Below, in pieces: positions 22,028 through 32,634 of a stretch of DNA of 64,000 nt. Position numbers and translations under genes: made by a program. Position 1 is the stretch's first letter; the number at the start of each line of letters is the position of its first letter. The stretch covers positions 1 to 64,000 of the forward strand of contig JAGPYM010000048.1 in assembly GCA_020736575.1 (NCBI GenBank), read 5' to 3'. The notes beneath the pieces were generated by a model, which was not told the origin of the DNA, searched no databases, and saw only the letters and a program-made list of their open reading frames with translations. This DNA is from Thelonectria olida (Eukaryota > Ascomycota > Sordariomycetes > Hypocreales > Nectriaceae).

Positions 22028-22264
22028 GAGTGTCGCAGGAATGTAGAGGGCTCATTCATGGAGGAAAAGAGTGTGAATAATGATGATGGCGATGAGGGAT
22101 GCGTTGAACATGTGTTTTGGCTCAGTAGCGGCTCTCGATTGTGGGGCGCGTGGTTGGCGGGGTGAGCTGCTAACTAAGTCGTGGGGGGGAGGTGGCCAAC
22201 CACGGGGTTGTAAAAAAAAAACTTACCTGACACTTGTGCCTTGTGCCAGCGAGTCCCTTCTGTA
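22028..22264. other. 5-prime flank of PD-(D/E)XK gene up to Tc1 element
   Basis: This is the likely promoter region of the minus-strand gene. It ends where a Tc1-type terminal repeat begins. Confidence 0.4.
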
Positions 22265-22846
22265 CAGTGGGGTTCCAAAAGTGTGTCAAAAAATGCGCGC
22301 GTCGCGTAATCTTCCCAACACAACCGCGACACCCCTTTTCTCTTCAACACACCACAACTTTTCACAATGACATTCGATTTGCGAACTTTTGGTACCATTA
22401 TATCCGGAAATCGTCAATCTAACCAGGAAATCAATCCCGAGACCCGTGCGGCCATTATTGCTGCTGTAGACCTAGGCGAAAAAGAAAAGTGATGTCGCAC
22501 GCGACTTTGGCGTGTCACCTAGTGCTGTGATACGCATTCTTCAACGGTTTGAACAGACACAGTCAATCCATTCACAACCTCGGTCTGGACGTCTAAAGAG
22601 TCTCTCGCCACGGGGATATACATGCGATAGTTCGCCGGGTCCGTCTAAATAACGATATCACACGGAGGGAGCTTGTCTATGAACTCCAGCTTCCGGTAAG
22701 CGGGACGACAATCCGTCGAGCTCTTAATGAGATCAACTTGCGCAAATGGCGGTCCAAGAAGAGGATTTATATGCAAAAAGAAACAGCAAAAGAGCGGTAT
22801 TCTTGGACACTAACTTGGTGTAAGAACGAAGATGAATTGATGCAGG

Positions 22847-23073
22847 TAACGTACTCCATAAGCGAGTGCAACAGACAAGCGAGTGCAACACTCTGATTTT
22901 CACCTTAAATTGCGATTTTTAGAAAATTCTTAAAAATTAAAACTAAGCTAAAAATAGCTATAAATAAATATATATATATCTATAAAATGAATAATAATAA
23001 GTATAAATTTTCCTAAAATTTTAAAAAAATCTCTTATAGACTTATTTAGAAAAATCTTATTCACACTGTTTTT

Positions 23074-23104
<31 letters not shown>

Positions 23105-23287
23105 AATTAACTAAAAATCTAGAAAAAATATTATTATATGACTTTTTTACTTAAATATCTAAAATCTATTTTCTAAAACTCCTAGGGCTAAATAGCCAAT
23201 TTTAGAAAATCCAAAATTTATACTTTTAGCTGTACAGTATAAGTGTTGCACTCGCTTGTTTGTTGCACTCGCTTATGGAGTACGTTA
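22847..23287. mobile_element. AT-rich MITE of the pogo-like TAACGTAC family (copy 1)
   Basis: The 441-bp element starts TAACGTACTCCATAAGCGAG and ends with its exact reverse complement. Each end has a doubled subterminal AGCGAGTGCAAC motif. TA is the presumed target duplication. The interior is very AT-rich with no coding capacity, and a CTGTACAGTATAAG block lies near the right end. It interrupts the Tc1 transposase between the DNA-binding and catalytic parts. Confidence 0.9.
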
Positions 23288-23687
23288 TGTGCTATTAAAA
23301 ATGATGGGTCTGTCCACCCACTGACCGTCATCTAAGGTCATCATTTCCGACGAGTGTACTATCCAGAATACAAGCTCAAATCTTAATAATTAGGTTTGGC
23401 GTTTTACTCATAAGGCCCATGATCCTCAATTTGTCAATAAACAAGACCATGGAAAGCTAACTATCCAGATTATGGTCTGGGGAGCAATTTGGTTAGAAGG
23501 AAGGAGTCGTCTGGTGATCATAACTAGAGATAAGCTTGCTAAGCACAAAGGATTCAGTTCTAGGAGCTATATGCAGGCTCTACAGGAAGGTCTGCTTCCT
23601 GTCTATGATGGCACACGACATTTTCAGCAAGACAATACCTCAATCCATCGTTCTATAGTCACAGAAGCATTCTGTTAGATTGGATCA

Positions 23688-23838
23688 TGTACAGTGCATA
23701 GGACCGGGGGTGGTCACGTGGTGACGCCCGCGGCCGCGTCAGGGCCTGGGAATGGCCTGATATATATAGGGGAAGATGAACACTCGATCGATCAGGGAGG
23801 AGACCTCCCAGAGACACAACACACACATAATACATACA
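23688..23838. mobile_element. Small solo-LTR-like insertion
   Basis: The 151-bp segment begins TGTACAGTG and ends AATACATACA, so it has TGT...ACA ends. ATCA occurs on both sides as a possible 4-bp duplication. It contains a TATATATAGGGG promoter-like box. It sits inside the Tc1 catalytic region, before the DLNPIEH motif. No internal retrotransposon sequence is attached. Solo LTR is the simplest reading, and a TRIM remnant is an alternative. Confidence 0.55.
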
Positions 23839-24303
23839 ATCAAGTCATCCAAGTGCCACGCTAGCTTTCCGACACATTCCTCGCCCAGAATGCTATTTCA
23901 CTTATTGACTAGCCCTCTCACAGCCCCGATCTCAACCCAATTGAACACGTTTGGAGCATGTTGAAGAGAACACTTTATAAAATGTTCCCTTATCTCTCTA
24001 ATCTACACAAAAATAAGCTGGATATCGAAGAGTTCAAAGAATGCTTGCAGAAAGCGTGGGCAGCTCTCCCATAGGACAAGATTCGGTCCTTAGTGGAATC
24101 AGTGCCCCGCCGCGTGGAGGCTTGTCGCCGGGCACGAGGTTGGTATACCAGGTATTAATCCCTGGCTTCTGATGATTCAGAAAATGTATATACTTCCTTT
24201 ACTATGTGACTATTGCTTGAGGAAAATGTACGTTTATTTTATGCGTTGTCGTAGTGTTGTGTGGGAAAAGTGGGCTTTTTGACAGACTTTTGGAAGGGAA
24301 CTG

Positions 24304-25054
24304 TACGTACCTCGCTCATTTTCACCCCCAGGGGCGAAAATTGGGGGGAGCCCAGACGAGCCTTTAAGATAAATGTTTAGTCCTTCTACCGCCACCCATT
24401 TTCACCCCCAGGGGCGAAACTGAGTGGGCAGTTTGGTGTTGGATACGCGGTGGGTATCTTGAGCGTACGATGGGGTGAATTCAATAGATTATGGAGTAGA
24501 AACTGATGATCTTATTGATTGAGGTCTTGATCATTCCTTGTCTTGCTTGCTGCTCTTCGTGCGGGGGCGTCAGTCCATTTCCCATACCTACGCCGCCACA
24601 AGCCACAAATATCGTTGTAGTAAGTGTGGCTGCCTCTCTAACCGCACATAGGTGTCAATCTAACATTTGGAGTGCGCCCTGGCTTTCACCTGTCACGTTG
24701 TGTATTCTGGATAATGGGGCGTGTGATCGTCATAGCAGTAACACTCCAGCCAAACCCCAGTATAAGGATGTATAGGGACTCGGAGCGGGGAACCAACTCA
24801 ACTAAGAATATACACACATCCAATCAACCCATCAGAGAATCAGGGCTCGTGACAATTACACCAAAATTCCTATGCAGCTAGGAGAGTATAGCAGCACAAA
24901 GACCCCGGCTTGATCCCTCGTTGAGAAGCCGAACTCAGTAGCTCAATTCAGTCTCCTCTGCCCACACCCTTAGTTGCACACCTCGTCTCTTTTGAGACAT
25001 GCATCCGCCGCCAGCATCGCAGGCATCCGGTTACGTAATATAATGCTAATGCCT
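24304..25054. other. Intergenic with paired CCCCCAGGGGCGAAA repeats
   Basis: The segment CATTTTCACCCCCAGGGGCG occurs at about 24318 and again at about 24397. No gene is recognised. Confidence 0.5.
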
Positions 25055-25168
25055 GGAGCCTAATAGGCGCACGGGTCCGTACACGCACGGGTCCCTGCTT
25101 AGTCAGTAACATCCTAGCATACCCCGCCAGCGGCCAGCTTCCCTTCAACGCCAACGCAGTCACCATCA
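25055..25168 (+). repeat. Left TIR of MULE
   Basis: Left 114-bp arm; nearly identical in inverted orientation to 25804-25917. Confidence 0.9.
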
Positions 25169-25211
25169 CAGCACAGCAAGTAATTCAGAGAAAAAAAAAT
25201 GGAATGTGGAA

Positions 25212-25772
25212 TTAGCTGACTTGTTTTAATGGGCAAGTCTTCGCGCCTCTTCTATGACCTTGTATATGGCATTCGCTGCATGTAGGCAGGGCTTTTGCTA
25301 CGGTACTAGGCACCTCTGTACCACTTGACCTGGCTGTAGTTGGGTTGAGGGTTTCTGGGGGTTTGGTAGTGGCTAACCCCGCTGTAGTCGGGTTGGGAGT
25401 CCCTGGGGACTCGGTGGTGACTGGTCTGTTGATACGTAAATTCGGCTCGTGATTGTGTTGGGAAAACCGGGCTTCAGTACGGTGCTTGAGATGCCAAGTA
25501 TCGGCCCAAGTCTCTTTAGCTATTACTGAAAATGGACACCCAGTGCCTCGAGGAGTTGTAATTCGTTGCTGTTCTTTTGGTGCATTCGAAGGGCGACGAA
25601 ATCGATCGCATGAGTATGTGATTGTACGTCGACCAGCTTTGTCGATAGTTGATCTTCTGATTATAAAATTATAGCCTTTAGTCATTGCCCAAATATGAAT
25701 AGCTAGAGATAAATCTTCTTGCGATAAAAATATCTCTTCGGGAGGAAGGCTATCGTCAGGAAACGAAGCCAT
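25212..25772 (-). CDS. FAR1-type DNA-binding domain plus zinc knuckle protein carried by MULE
   Basis: The frame gives 186 residues. It starts in PPEEIFLSQEDLSLAIHIWA, followed by KGYNFIIRRSTI, a YSCDRFRR core and GCPFSVIAKE...WHLKHR...HNHEP. This is the complete FAR1/WRKY-GCM1-like N-terminal DNA-binding module of fungal MULE transposases. A Pro/Thr-rich linker with two near-identical repeats (ETLNPTTA-like) follows. The protein closes with a CX2CX4HX6C knuckle-like motif at CSECHIQGHRRGAKTC. The DDE catalytic domain is absent. It may act as a DNA-binding repressor or accessory protein of the family, or be a deletion product kept open by chance. Confidence 0.75.
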   Translation of the reverse strand: MASFPDDSLPPEEIFLSQEDLSLAIHIWAMTKGYNFIIRRSTIDKAGRRTITYSCDRFRRPSNAPKEQQRITTPRGTGCPFSVIAKETWADTWHLKHRTEARFSQHNHEPNLRINRPVTTESPGTPNPTTAGLATTKPPETLNPTTARSSGTEVPSTVAKALPTCSECHIQGHRRGAKTCPLKQVS

Positions 25773-25803
25773 TTTGTGGACGAGTATGGAGTAGTAAAGG
25801 GGG

Positions 25804-25917
25804 TGATGGCGACTGCGTTGGCGTTGAAGGGAAGCTGGCCGCTGGCGGGGTATGCTAGGATGTTACTGACTAAGCAGGGACCCGTGCGTGTACGGACCCG
25901 TGCGCCTATTGGGCTCC
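25804..25917 (-). repeat. Right TIR of MULE
   Basis: Right 114-bp arm of the same element. It ends about 230 bp before the ATP5 start, so it may lie inside that gene's promoter region. Confidence 0.9.
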
Positions 25918-26149
25918 GCGTGCTTCAAGTAAAATCTGTGCGCTAGAGTACCCCGCACTTTGGACAACAATTGACTGACTGGCTGCTGCTGCTCATTATC
26001 GTTTACCTGACCTTTGTTCCTTCTAGCACGCTCAGTGCGACACATCAGCTTCCAAAACTGCCAACGACGAAACCACAACCAGGAGAACCAAAGCTCTACG
26101 AACGCCTAAATCACAACATTAAATCCATCCCAATCCCCCAACCACAGCC

Positions 26150-26979
26150 ATGTTCTCCCGACAAGTCTTCCGCACCGTCCGGGCCGCTACTCTCCAGCGT
26201 GCTCCTTCCCTCCGAGCGGCTCCTGCGCGAACCTTCACCGGCGCCGCCAACGACAGCCGACCTCCAGTCTACCTCTCTGGCCTTGATGGAACCTATGCCA
26301 CCGCCCTAGTACGCCGATGTGTCGTCCTTTGTAATGGACCAATGCGGCTGCGTTTGAGAGAGGCAGAACCATCATGTGCTGACTGTGTCAATTTAGTACA
26401 CTGCCGCGGCCAAGATGTCGACCCTCGACCCCACCGCCAAAGCCATCGCCAACCTGAGCAACGTCTTCGTGAAGGACACCAAGCTGACGCAAGTCCTGTC
26501 AACGCCGAGGCTGAGCGCTGAGGACAAGTCGGCGATCGTAGCCGAGCTGAGCAAGCACACGGGTGCCAACGTTGCGACTGTCAAGAATTTCCTTGAGACT
26601 CTCGCTGAGAACAACCGACTGGGTCACCTTCAGGGCGTGTGCGAGAAGTTTGGTGAGCTGATGTCCGCTAAGCGGGGTGAAGTGGAGATGACCATCACGA
26701 GCGCGGAGCGTCTGGACAACAAAACTCTTTCGCGACTAGAGACTGCTGTTTCTAAGTCCTCCTATGTCAGTCAGGGCAAGAAGCTCAAGGTCACCAACAA
26801 GGTACATTCTGCTTTTCGCAAACACGACCTCCGTTTTGGCCCCAACCTAACATATCTTGATACAGGTCGATCCTGAGATCGTTGGCGGACTCATTGTCGC
26901 GGTCGGCGACCGAACCATTGATCTCAGCGTCTGCTCCCGCATCGCCAAGATGAACAAGCTCTTGACGGACAGCCTGTAA
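26150..26979 (+). CDS. ATP5: ATP synthase subunit 5 (OSCP), mitochondrial (3 exons)
   Basis: Exons 26150-26308, 26397-26801 and 26866-26979 total 678 nt (225 residues). The N-terminus (MFSRQVFRTVRAATLQRAP) is a typical Arg-rich mitochondrial presequence. The mature protein follows the OSCP pattern: GLDGTYATALYTAAAK, then SKHTGANVATVKNFLETLAE, NNRLGHLQGVCEKF and, at the end, IVGGLIVAVGDRTIDLSV followed by the SRIAKMNKLL tail. OSCP joins the F1 head to the peripheral stalk of the mitochondrial F1Fo ATP synthase. All key segments are present and no disruption is seen. The MULE lies just upstream and may affect its promoter. Assignment is firm. Confidence 0.95.
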
Positions 26980-27939
26980 ACTTTAGCCAATAACCACACG
27001 TCTATTTTATCTGAATGCAATTACGCCGAGGTCATGAAATCCTTGCACTGCGCATTGGAACTGAAATTGCCAATTCATTTCGCATCCCTAGACAACACAA
27101 ATGGCTCAGTAAATGATCGGGCGTCACTCAGTTGCCATATGTAATACCCCGTTGCTAACAGTAGAATACGCCGAACGAGGAAGAGCATTTCTAGACATAT
27201 CAAAGTCTTAACGGCTGGTCTGAATACGTAGAGGAGATTTCCGGCGTTTCAAACGAAGCCGACACTTATCAGCTCAATATTGGTAACCGCATCCTGCGAA
27301 GAGCAACCGACCAGACGGGACTGGGTGCGGTTGAAATTTAAATGGCCCCGAAGGAACGAGAGTCGGGGAAATTGATCGGCTGCGATCGGTTGAAGAAAGA
27401 CTTGAACCTTGAATGGCCGACGGTCGGTCTCGATTCAGCAGGACGTCGAGGAAGTACATTCCACGGGACACCACATGAGGACAAACCTCATCTCCTCAGT
27501 ATCTTAAGCCTCCAAGCCGTACCCCGCCCCAGTGTTGTGCCTCTAACAATTAGCCTACTTTGGGGGGTCTCAAGGAGCATGACTGATAAGGTCTACTTAC
27601 TCCTCACGCGGAAGATAGTATAAAATAAGGCATCGCCACTAACGAGAGTTTTAATTGGTTAGAGCCCCTCGTCGTGACCGGCTTGGAGGCTTAAGACCAC
27701 TGAGGAGATAGGGCCAATCGACACGCTAAGCTAGTTTACAGTTCCATCTTTTGGTCTAGACCACTCAGAAGCTCCATATCTCTCCTCTAACACTTGTTGG
27801 TTTCACCTCGCTTTGACTTTGCTTGACGGGCCTGCTTGAAGACCAGTTTCTCCAAGTGTTCAGCATCCTATCCTCAGCAGCTGAAGCATGGTCTGCCAAC
27901 TTTAGGCTGTTGAGTGTTAGTATTTCTCGAGCTTGATGG
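26980..27939. other. No supported gene
   Basis: Downstream of ATP5 only short frames are found. The right part may be 3-prime flank of the LINE on the minus strand. Confidence 0.4.
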
Positions 27940-29575
27940 TTATTGTGTTGATATCTCCTGGTTCACGCTCAATCTTCCCGTCTCAATTGCAAACCTGATC
28001 GCCGCTCGGGCCGCCTGTAGGTTAGGTGCCCAGTCGTCACCGTCCGATGCCGACTTTCCTCCCAAGAACGCAGGGTTTCCCATTTTGTGCATGTAGCTGT
28101 TGATCCTCGCCATCCCCGTGCGAAGCTGCGAGAACACGTCTGATTCGCATCTCTTCAGTTCGTCATATAGAGTGCGCGAATATTCACCTAGTAATATCTT
28201 ATCTTTTCTGCTCTTTTTGAGTATTTACCTACACTGTAAGGCAACGTCCGTTGCTGTCGCAGCTGGGTTATCTCCGCGTGGAACGAGCTTGATATAGTGG
28301 TTTCTCTGGCATATGCTCCCCTTCGGTTGCTCTCCGAGCTTCTGTCTTCGCCTTGGGTCCCCTAGTAAAGTCTTCGTCTCGGGAAGGCACCCACGTCAAT
28401 TTGACGGCGTTGCTTGCTTTTCGCACTCGTTTGATGTGATGATGGATCTGTTGAATAGCGCACTGTCCCGACTGCTGCCGCGGCCGCGTGATTGCTTCTA
28501 GTGCTGACCAGTTACTCGACAGGACAGTCAGCTCTCGGCGCCGTAGTCCCTCGGGCATGCATCTCAATGCCATCGCTATTGCCTCTAGCTCTGCCGTGTA
28601 TGGGTTCTGTTCGTCCCTCGGACCGATGGTGACAGCATATCTAGCCACGACATCATCTTCTCGCCCAGTTGATCTGTGGCAGATGATGCCTCCTATGCCT
28701 ACCAGTCCCCCTCTCTCGGAGGAGCTGGTCGCGATCACGATGTCCTCAACACTGTTGGCTGCTGCCACCGCGCATTCTCGGTTAGGTTCGCATATTAGCG
28801 ACATACGGTCGTGCCACGGCGGCACCGCATATGCTTAGATCATTTCCATCCGCTCCGCTCCGCTCTCCTCATGTCCAAGTGCCAGTCTCTTCATCAGCGA
28901 GATATGTCTTCGGCTCGCTGACACTTTGAGTGTCGCAAGCGGATGCGCCTTGGGCAGTCCGAACACTGATGTAGAGCCTCGTGCCGGCCTGAGCATGCCG
29001 TTCGTTCGCATACCGTTTGGGTGCTTGCTTCTGCTTCGGCCACTGCTGTTGACACCGTCTGGAAGGCGCCCGTGATTGCTTGTGCCCCTCTCCTCTGTGC
29101 TCTGTTTAGCCAGCCCAGCTGCCTCACTCCACACGCGTGCGACCACACATTTGAGGCGTAGTCCATGGCCGGTGCAACGGTCACGATGAAAAGATGTCTC
29201 GCTGTCCGCGGCGAGAGCATCTTGAGCCACATAGCCGCCGAGAGGCCCTTGGCGGCTGCCCTGGCCATGTGCTCCTTGAATCGCAGCCGCGTGTCCGTCA
29301 CGACGCCCAGAATCTTGGCGCTCTGCTTGGGTTTGACTTTCTCTCCCTTCATCACGAAGGGCGCATCGCCGGTCCGTTCGGCGTTGCTTGTAAAGTGTAT
29401 GATCGTCGTCTTGTCACCCTCAAATGTCGCTCCACTCCGTCTTTCCCGCTCCAATGCTCGGTCTGGGATGGCATGGATGGCTGCTCTGTTCGCCTCCGCC
29501 GTTGGCCCCGTTGCCCATGCCGAGTTGTCGTCGACGAATGCGACGGAGTGTCAGACAATTGGCTCCACAGGGATC
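27940..29575 (-). pseudogene. Tad1-type LINE, 5-prime truncated ORF2 relic
   Basis: Reading on the minus strand, the first recognisable piece is the reverse transcriptase motif AFVDDNSAW at about 29530. It is followed by GPTAEANRAAIHAIPDRALE, FEGDKTTIIHF and KILGVVTDTRLRFKEHM. Next come the thumb region (APAMDYASNVW) and, after frame changes near 28830-28900, an RNase H domain (YTAELEAIAMALRCMPEGLR). The C-terminal QLRTGMARINSYMHKMG segment ends the frame at 27940. The Cys-rich part normally after that motif is missing. Everything upstream of the FVDD motif is gone, as usual for 5-prime-truncated LINE copies. Confidence 0.85.
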
Positions 29576-29764
29576 ATTAATGGCACCAGTCAATTGATGA
29601 GAATTATCTGAAGAACAAAAGAAATTGAACAGCCATGTGTTCGGGCACAGCTATTTAAGCTCATGTCGTTAGGATTAGAGTCCTTGATGCGACATTCCGG
29701 ATGTGAAACCGGATACACGACTCCAAGGTATGGGCTGTGTTTCACATCCGGTCGCTAAAGCACA
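29576..29764. other. Short intergenic with imperfect hairpin
   Basis: Arms GCGAC-ATT-CCGGATGTGAAAC (29689-29709) and GTTTCACATCCGGTCGC (29739-29755) can pair, with a 3-nt bulge and about a 29-nt loop. Confidence 0.5.
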
Positions 29765-30064
29765 GTGGAACCTGGTGGTGATATGCGAAAGCATATCTTT
29801 GAAGTCTGTCGAGAAACTTGGCAAGGTTATATCCTCCTTGAGCCTCGTCACTCTCCGAAATCGCCTTCAATCTCCTTCAATCCCAAAACCGATACGTTTT
29901 GTCTCGCAATACGCCACAGAGATTTTAGTATGTTCGCCTCTACTTATCCCGACTCCAAGAAGATCAAGTCTATCCCTATTGAGCTACGATTTGGGACTAC
30001 CATGCAGAGAGACAAACTCAACAACTCTTCGCACCTCTACGGTTCCAAGGGATTACCGAGTTAG
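29765..30064 (+). pseudogene. 2EXR-domain-like fragment
   Basis: The 99-codon frame contains VCRETWQGYILLEPRHSPKS, SISFNPKTDTFCL and a KIKSIPIELRF segment. This order (VNRESR-like helix, FNxxxDTLYL strand, IKxIAI strand) is that of fungal 2EXR-domain proteins. The N-terminal F.LP.E.R..IW helix is not found upstream and the C-terminus is short, so I read it as a fragment. Function of the family is unknown. Confidence 0.4.
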
Positions 30065-30751
30065 TCTTGGTCCCGCAGGGAGTACACGGTCGGACTTCCC
30101 TAGATTCCTCCATACAGCAGTACGTTCGACAGATTTCGAACATAGAGCCTCTGGATAGCAAGCTAGGCGTTAAGTGCTAAATGTTGACCAGGTTGGCTAA
30201 GTGATAAAGAGCAGTCTTAGGGTGACCGAATCCTTAAAACAAATCTGTGTTCAGCAAGGTATTCAAGCATCAGCCTTGCTATTATCAAGAGGATGCTATT
30301 CTACGGCAAGTTACTTTGACACATGTTAAAGTACATGCAGCATGACGGCCGAAAAGGTAGAAAGCTAGAAACAGTTTCGTTTATGACTCCAAATGCCATG
30401 CAACTGTAGTGTTTTGGCTAAGTCATCAATGGAGGGCCTACGGTTCCCTTGTATGTCCTGACCAAGCGCCAAGCACCCAGTACAAAGATCGTATTGGAGA
30501 GAAGCAGCTAAGATAGTATAGCCAGGACGGAAGGGCCAACTACGAAAAGGGCAAACCTCAAAGGGCTGATGGATGCTGTAAAATACACGTCGTACAATCG
30601 TCGGTGGAGATGGCTCGTATGGGAGTGCCGAGACGTCTGTGAACGTGCTCGAGCTATAGCAAAATTTCGGATAAAAAACTTCCCGACACGGTACGGACCT
30701 GGGGCTCTCTCTCGGCAACATACCATGTACATGGCCTGGGTTATTTTCAGA
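30065..30751. other. No supported gene
   Basis: A hydrophobic minus-strand segment at about 30510-30600 (SISPLRFALFVVGPSVLAIL) could be a membrane-protein remnant, but nothing more is recognisable. Confidence 0.3.
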
Positions 30752-32058
30752 TCATAGATAACAATTTTCAGCTGTGTCCTGCAGTTCGAGCTTTCTTTTC
30801 CCTTGCTTCCTCGACTGCTTGATCAGTCGCACCACTGCTTCATACACTAGCATTGCCGTAGCGGAGGCCGGTATTGCTCCGATTAAGCTAGTGCCCATGC
30901 CAGAGTAGAAGGCACGCCAGCGTTCTTCCCGCATAATTGTTGCGAGCGTGCTGATTATACCCCCGTATCGACGGGGAAACTTTTTCTCCCATGATTTCCC
31001 TATATTGCAGCCCTTTTCTCTCCGTGAACCACTCCCACGCACGGATGGGCCTCCGTCCTTGCTTGGCCTTTCCGGTTCTACTGGTGCTAGAGGGTATATT
31101 TTCTGTTGCGTTTGTAATCTTGTTCGAATAACTTCGTGTGGATATGTGGCTATAGTCGCACAAGCTTTGCTCGCGGAGCTAGCTGTTAGTATCCCTAGGA
31201 TCTGAAGCCATCCTTGGCCCTCATGCCAGTTCCCAAGCCCTGATCCAGTGAAGCAAATCTTGAACTGTTCATACAATGGAAACTGCACAGCTAAGTGTGC
31301 CACCCCAAGCAAAGCTGGAGTTAGCCCCGAATAGAATGAAGCAGCACCTTCTCGGCAATACATCTTCCAAGCGGCATCTATGGCGGACTGGTATTGTCTC
31401 GGAGCATTCTTTGTAGAGGTACTTGACTGAGACATGAGTCTAGTCTTGATAACCCACAAGGGATTCGTGAATAATATAGAGCAGGTACCTCCAACAACAG
31501 CGGACACACTTGAGGATACCCACGTCTGTTCTTGGCCGTTTGGCAGAGGTTAGCACTACCCCGTGGCATTTTGGACACAGTGCAGAGCGGGAGTGGCTTA
31601 CTAAATCTCTCCTTTAACGAATCATTGACCTTGTGATATAGTGTGAAATATATCGCCCCCCTAGGAATGTTTGCCAGCATGGTTGGTCCCAATCCTTGGT
31701 ACATGCCAACCAATCCCCCTTCATGCCATATTGCTCGCCCAGTGCCTATTAGACCTCTATCTTGAAATGAACATCGTTTGCTGACGGAGTCTAGCGTCCA
31801 CAACTGGAGTCCACCTCTTCCTTGTAATTTGGTTTTCATAACGTCCAGAGGACATATTACAACACTGGAGGCTACCCCACTGGTGGCTCCGGCAAGACTT
31901 CGAATCGAGGGGTCCGAGAAACGGGCTGCCAGGCGTTCCAGGTGGGAAAGGCAGGAACTTGATTCATGTGGACATAGCTCGTGCTGACGAACGCTGAGAA
32001 GTCCATTTTCGGTGTTCTGGGAACCGCAAGGGGATGACTCGTCATGCTTGGGAGGCAT
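30752..32058 (-). CDS. Mitochondrial carrier, NAD+/pyrimidine-nucleotide type (2 exons)
   Basis: Exons 32058-31602 and 31530-30752 total 1236 nt (411 residues), joining ERF|KQTWVSSS. Three Solcar repeats are complete. Their signatures are PLDVMKTKLQ near residue 75, NPLWVIKTRLM near 180 and PHEVIRTRLQ near 300. The Trp in NPLWV and the repeat-3 sequence are characteristic of the YIA6/NDT family that imports NAD+ (and related nucleotides) across the inner mitochondrial membrane. The N-terminus is polar and the loop in repeat 3 is longer than usual (basic, Gly/Ser-rich, GSGSRREKG), which may be lineage-specific. No disruption is seen. Exact substrate is inferred from family resemblance. Confidence 0.85.
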
Positions 32059-32306
32059 TATGGATTTGGGGAGTGATTAAAATGTCAAGTCGTTGATGGA
32101 TGGACATTTATTTCGCACAATTCTATTTCGCAAGTAGTGCGTCATATGTAATTAACCCATCCCCTAATGCGGCAAAACTTCCAAGATGGTTAGTAGCATC
32201 TAGCATTATTACGGGATTTCCCACTTCTTTCCCTTATGGGCATAAAGCCAAGCCGCGAGACATTTCGCCACCATTGTGATGTATCATCCACGTTCAGACT
32301 TTAGGT
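32059..32306. other. Upstream region of carrier gene
   Basis: Likely promoter of the minus-strand carrier; no other feature is seen up to the MITE target duplication (CTTTAGGT) at 32299-32306. Confidence 0.4.
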
Positions 32307-32634
32307 CAGCGCTCGCAATAGTCCAGACCATTTGGACTATTAGTCCAGACTGCAGATCAGGGCAGGGAATACGGACGCCCGGTGTGGACGCTAAGTACGC
32401 TAGGTTGTTGGCATGGTGTTACAAAACCAGGGTACCCATGATTGTTGCTGTGCCAACCATTTTGTTTTGGATGTTTCTGATCAATTTACTGGTGCGATCC
32501 AGATCAACACGGCTCGTTTCAAGGGACGCATCATCCTAGTCGTCAATCCACGAACGCCCGTCGTGGATTGATTATTGATCTTGGATTGCAGTCTGGACTA
32601 ATAGTCCAAATGGTCTGGACTATTGCGAGCGCTG
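32307..32634. mobile_element. hAT-type MITE with 48-bp perfect TIRs and 8-bp TSD
   Basis: The 328-bp element begins CAGCGCTCGCAATAGTCCAG and ends with its exact complement; the perfect arms are 48 bp. CTTTAGGT at 32299-32306 is repeated at 32635-32642 as a perfect 8-bp target duplication. Each arm contains two short GTCCAGAC repeats. It has no coding capacity. The CAGCGCT start is shared with the autonomous hAT at 15041. Confidence 0.95.

Larger units (their letters stand above)
22367..24157 (+). pseudogene. Tc1/mariner transposase, disrupted
   Basis: The N-terminal helix-turn-helix begins at 22367 with NQEINPETRAAIIAAVDLGE. One base shift later it continues SDVARDFGVSPSAVIRIL and the HSQPRSGR hinge. 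Stops follow. After the MITE the catalytic core reads MVWGAIWLEGRSRLVII, then FQQDNTSIH (second Asp). After the LTR it reads LIDWPSHSPDLNPIEHVW (third acidic residue) and the terminal helices. Frame changes, stops and two insertions make it non-functional. Confidence 0.85.
22265..24303 (+). mobile_element. Tc1/mariner element with nested MITE and solo LTR
   Basis: The ends are inverted repeats: CAGT, four unmatched bases, TTCCAAAAGTGTGTCAAAAA on the left, and the same with one change (GTCTG) on the right. TA dinucleotides flank both sides. The element carries a broken transposase on the plus strand. A 441-bp MITE sits inside at 22847-23287 and a small LTR at 23688-23838. Without these it would be about 1.45 kb, a normal Tc1 size. 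Confidence 0.85.
25055..25917 (-). mobile_element. MULE-type element with 114-bp TIRs
   Basis: Arms at 25055-25168 and 25804-25917 are inverted copies differing by only a few bases; they start GGAGCCTAATAGGCGCACGG on the left and GGAGCCCAATAGG on the right. Long TIRs and the encoded FAR1-type domain point to a Mutator-like element. The total length (863 bp) is too short for a full transposase, so it is a non-autonomous carrier. A 9-bp duplication was not found at the edges. Confidence 0.75.
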
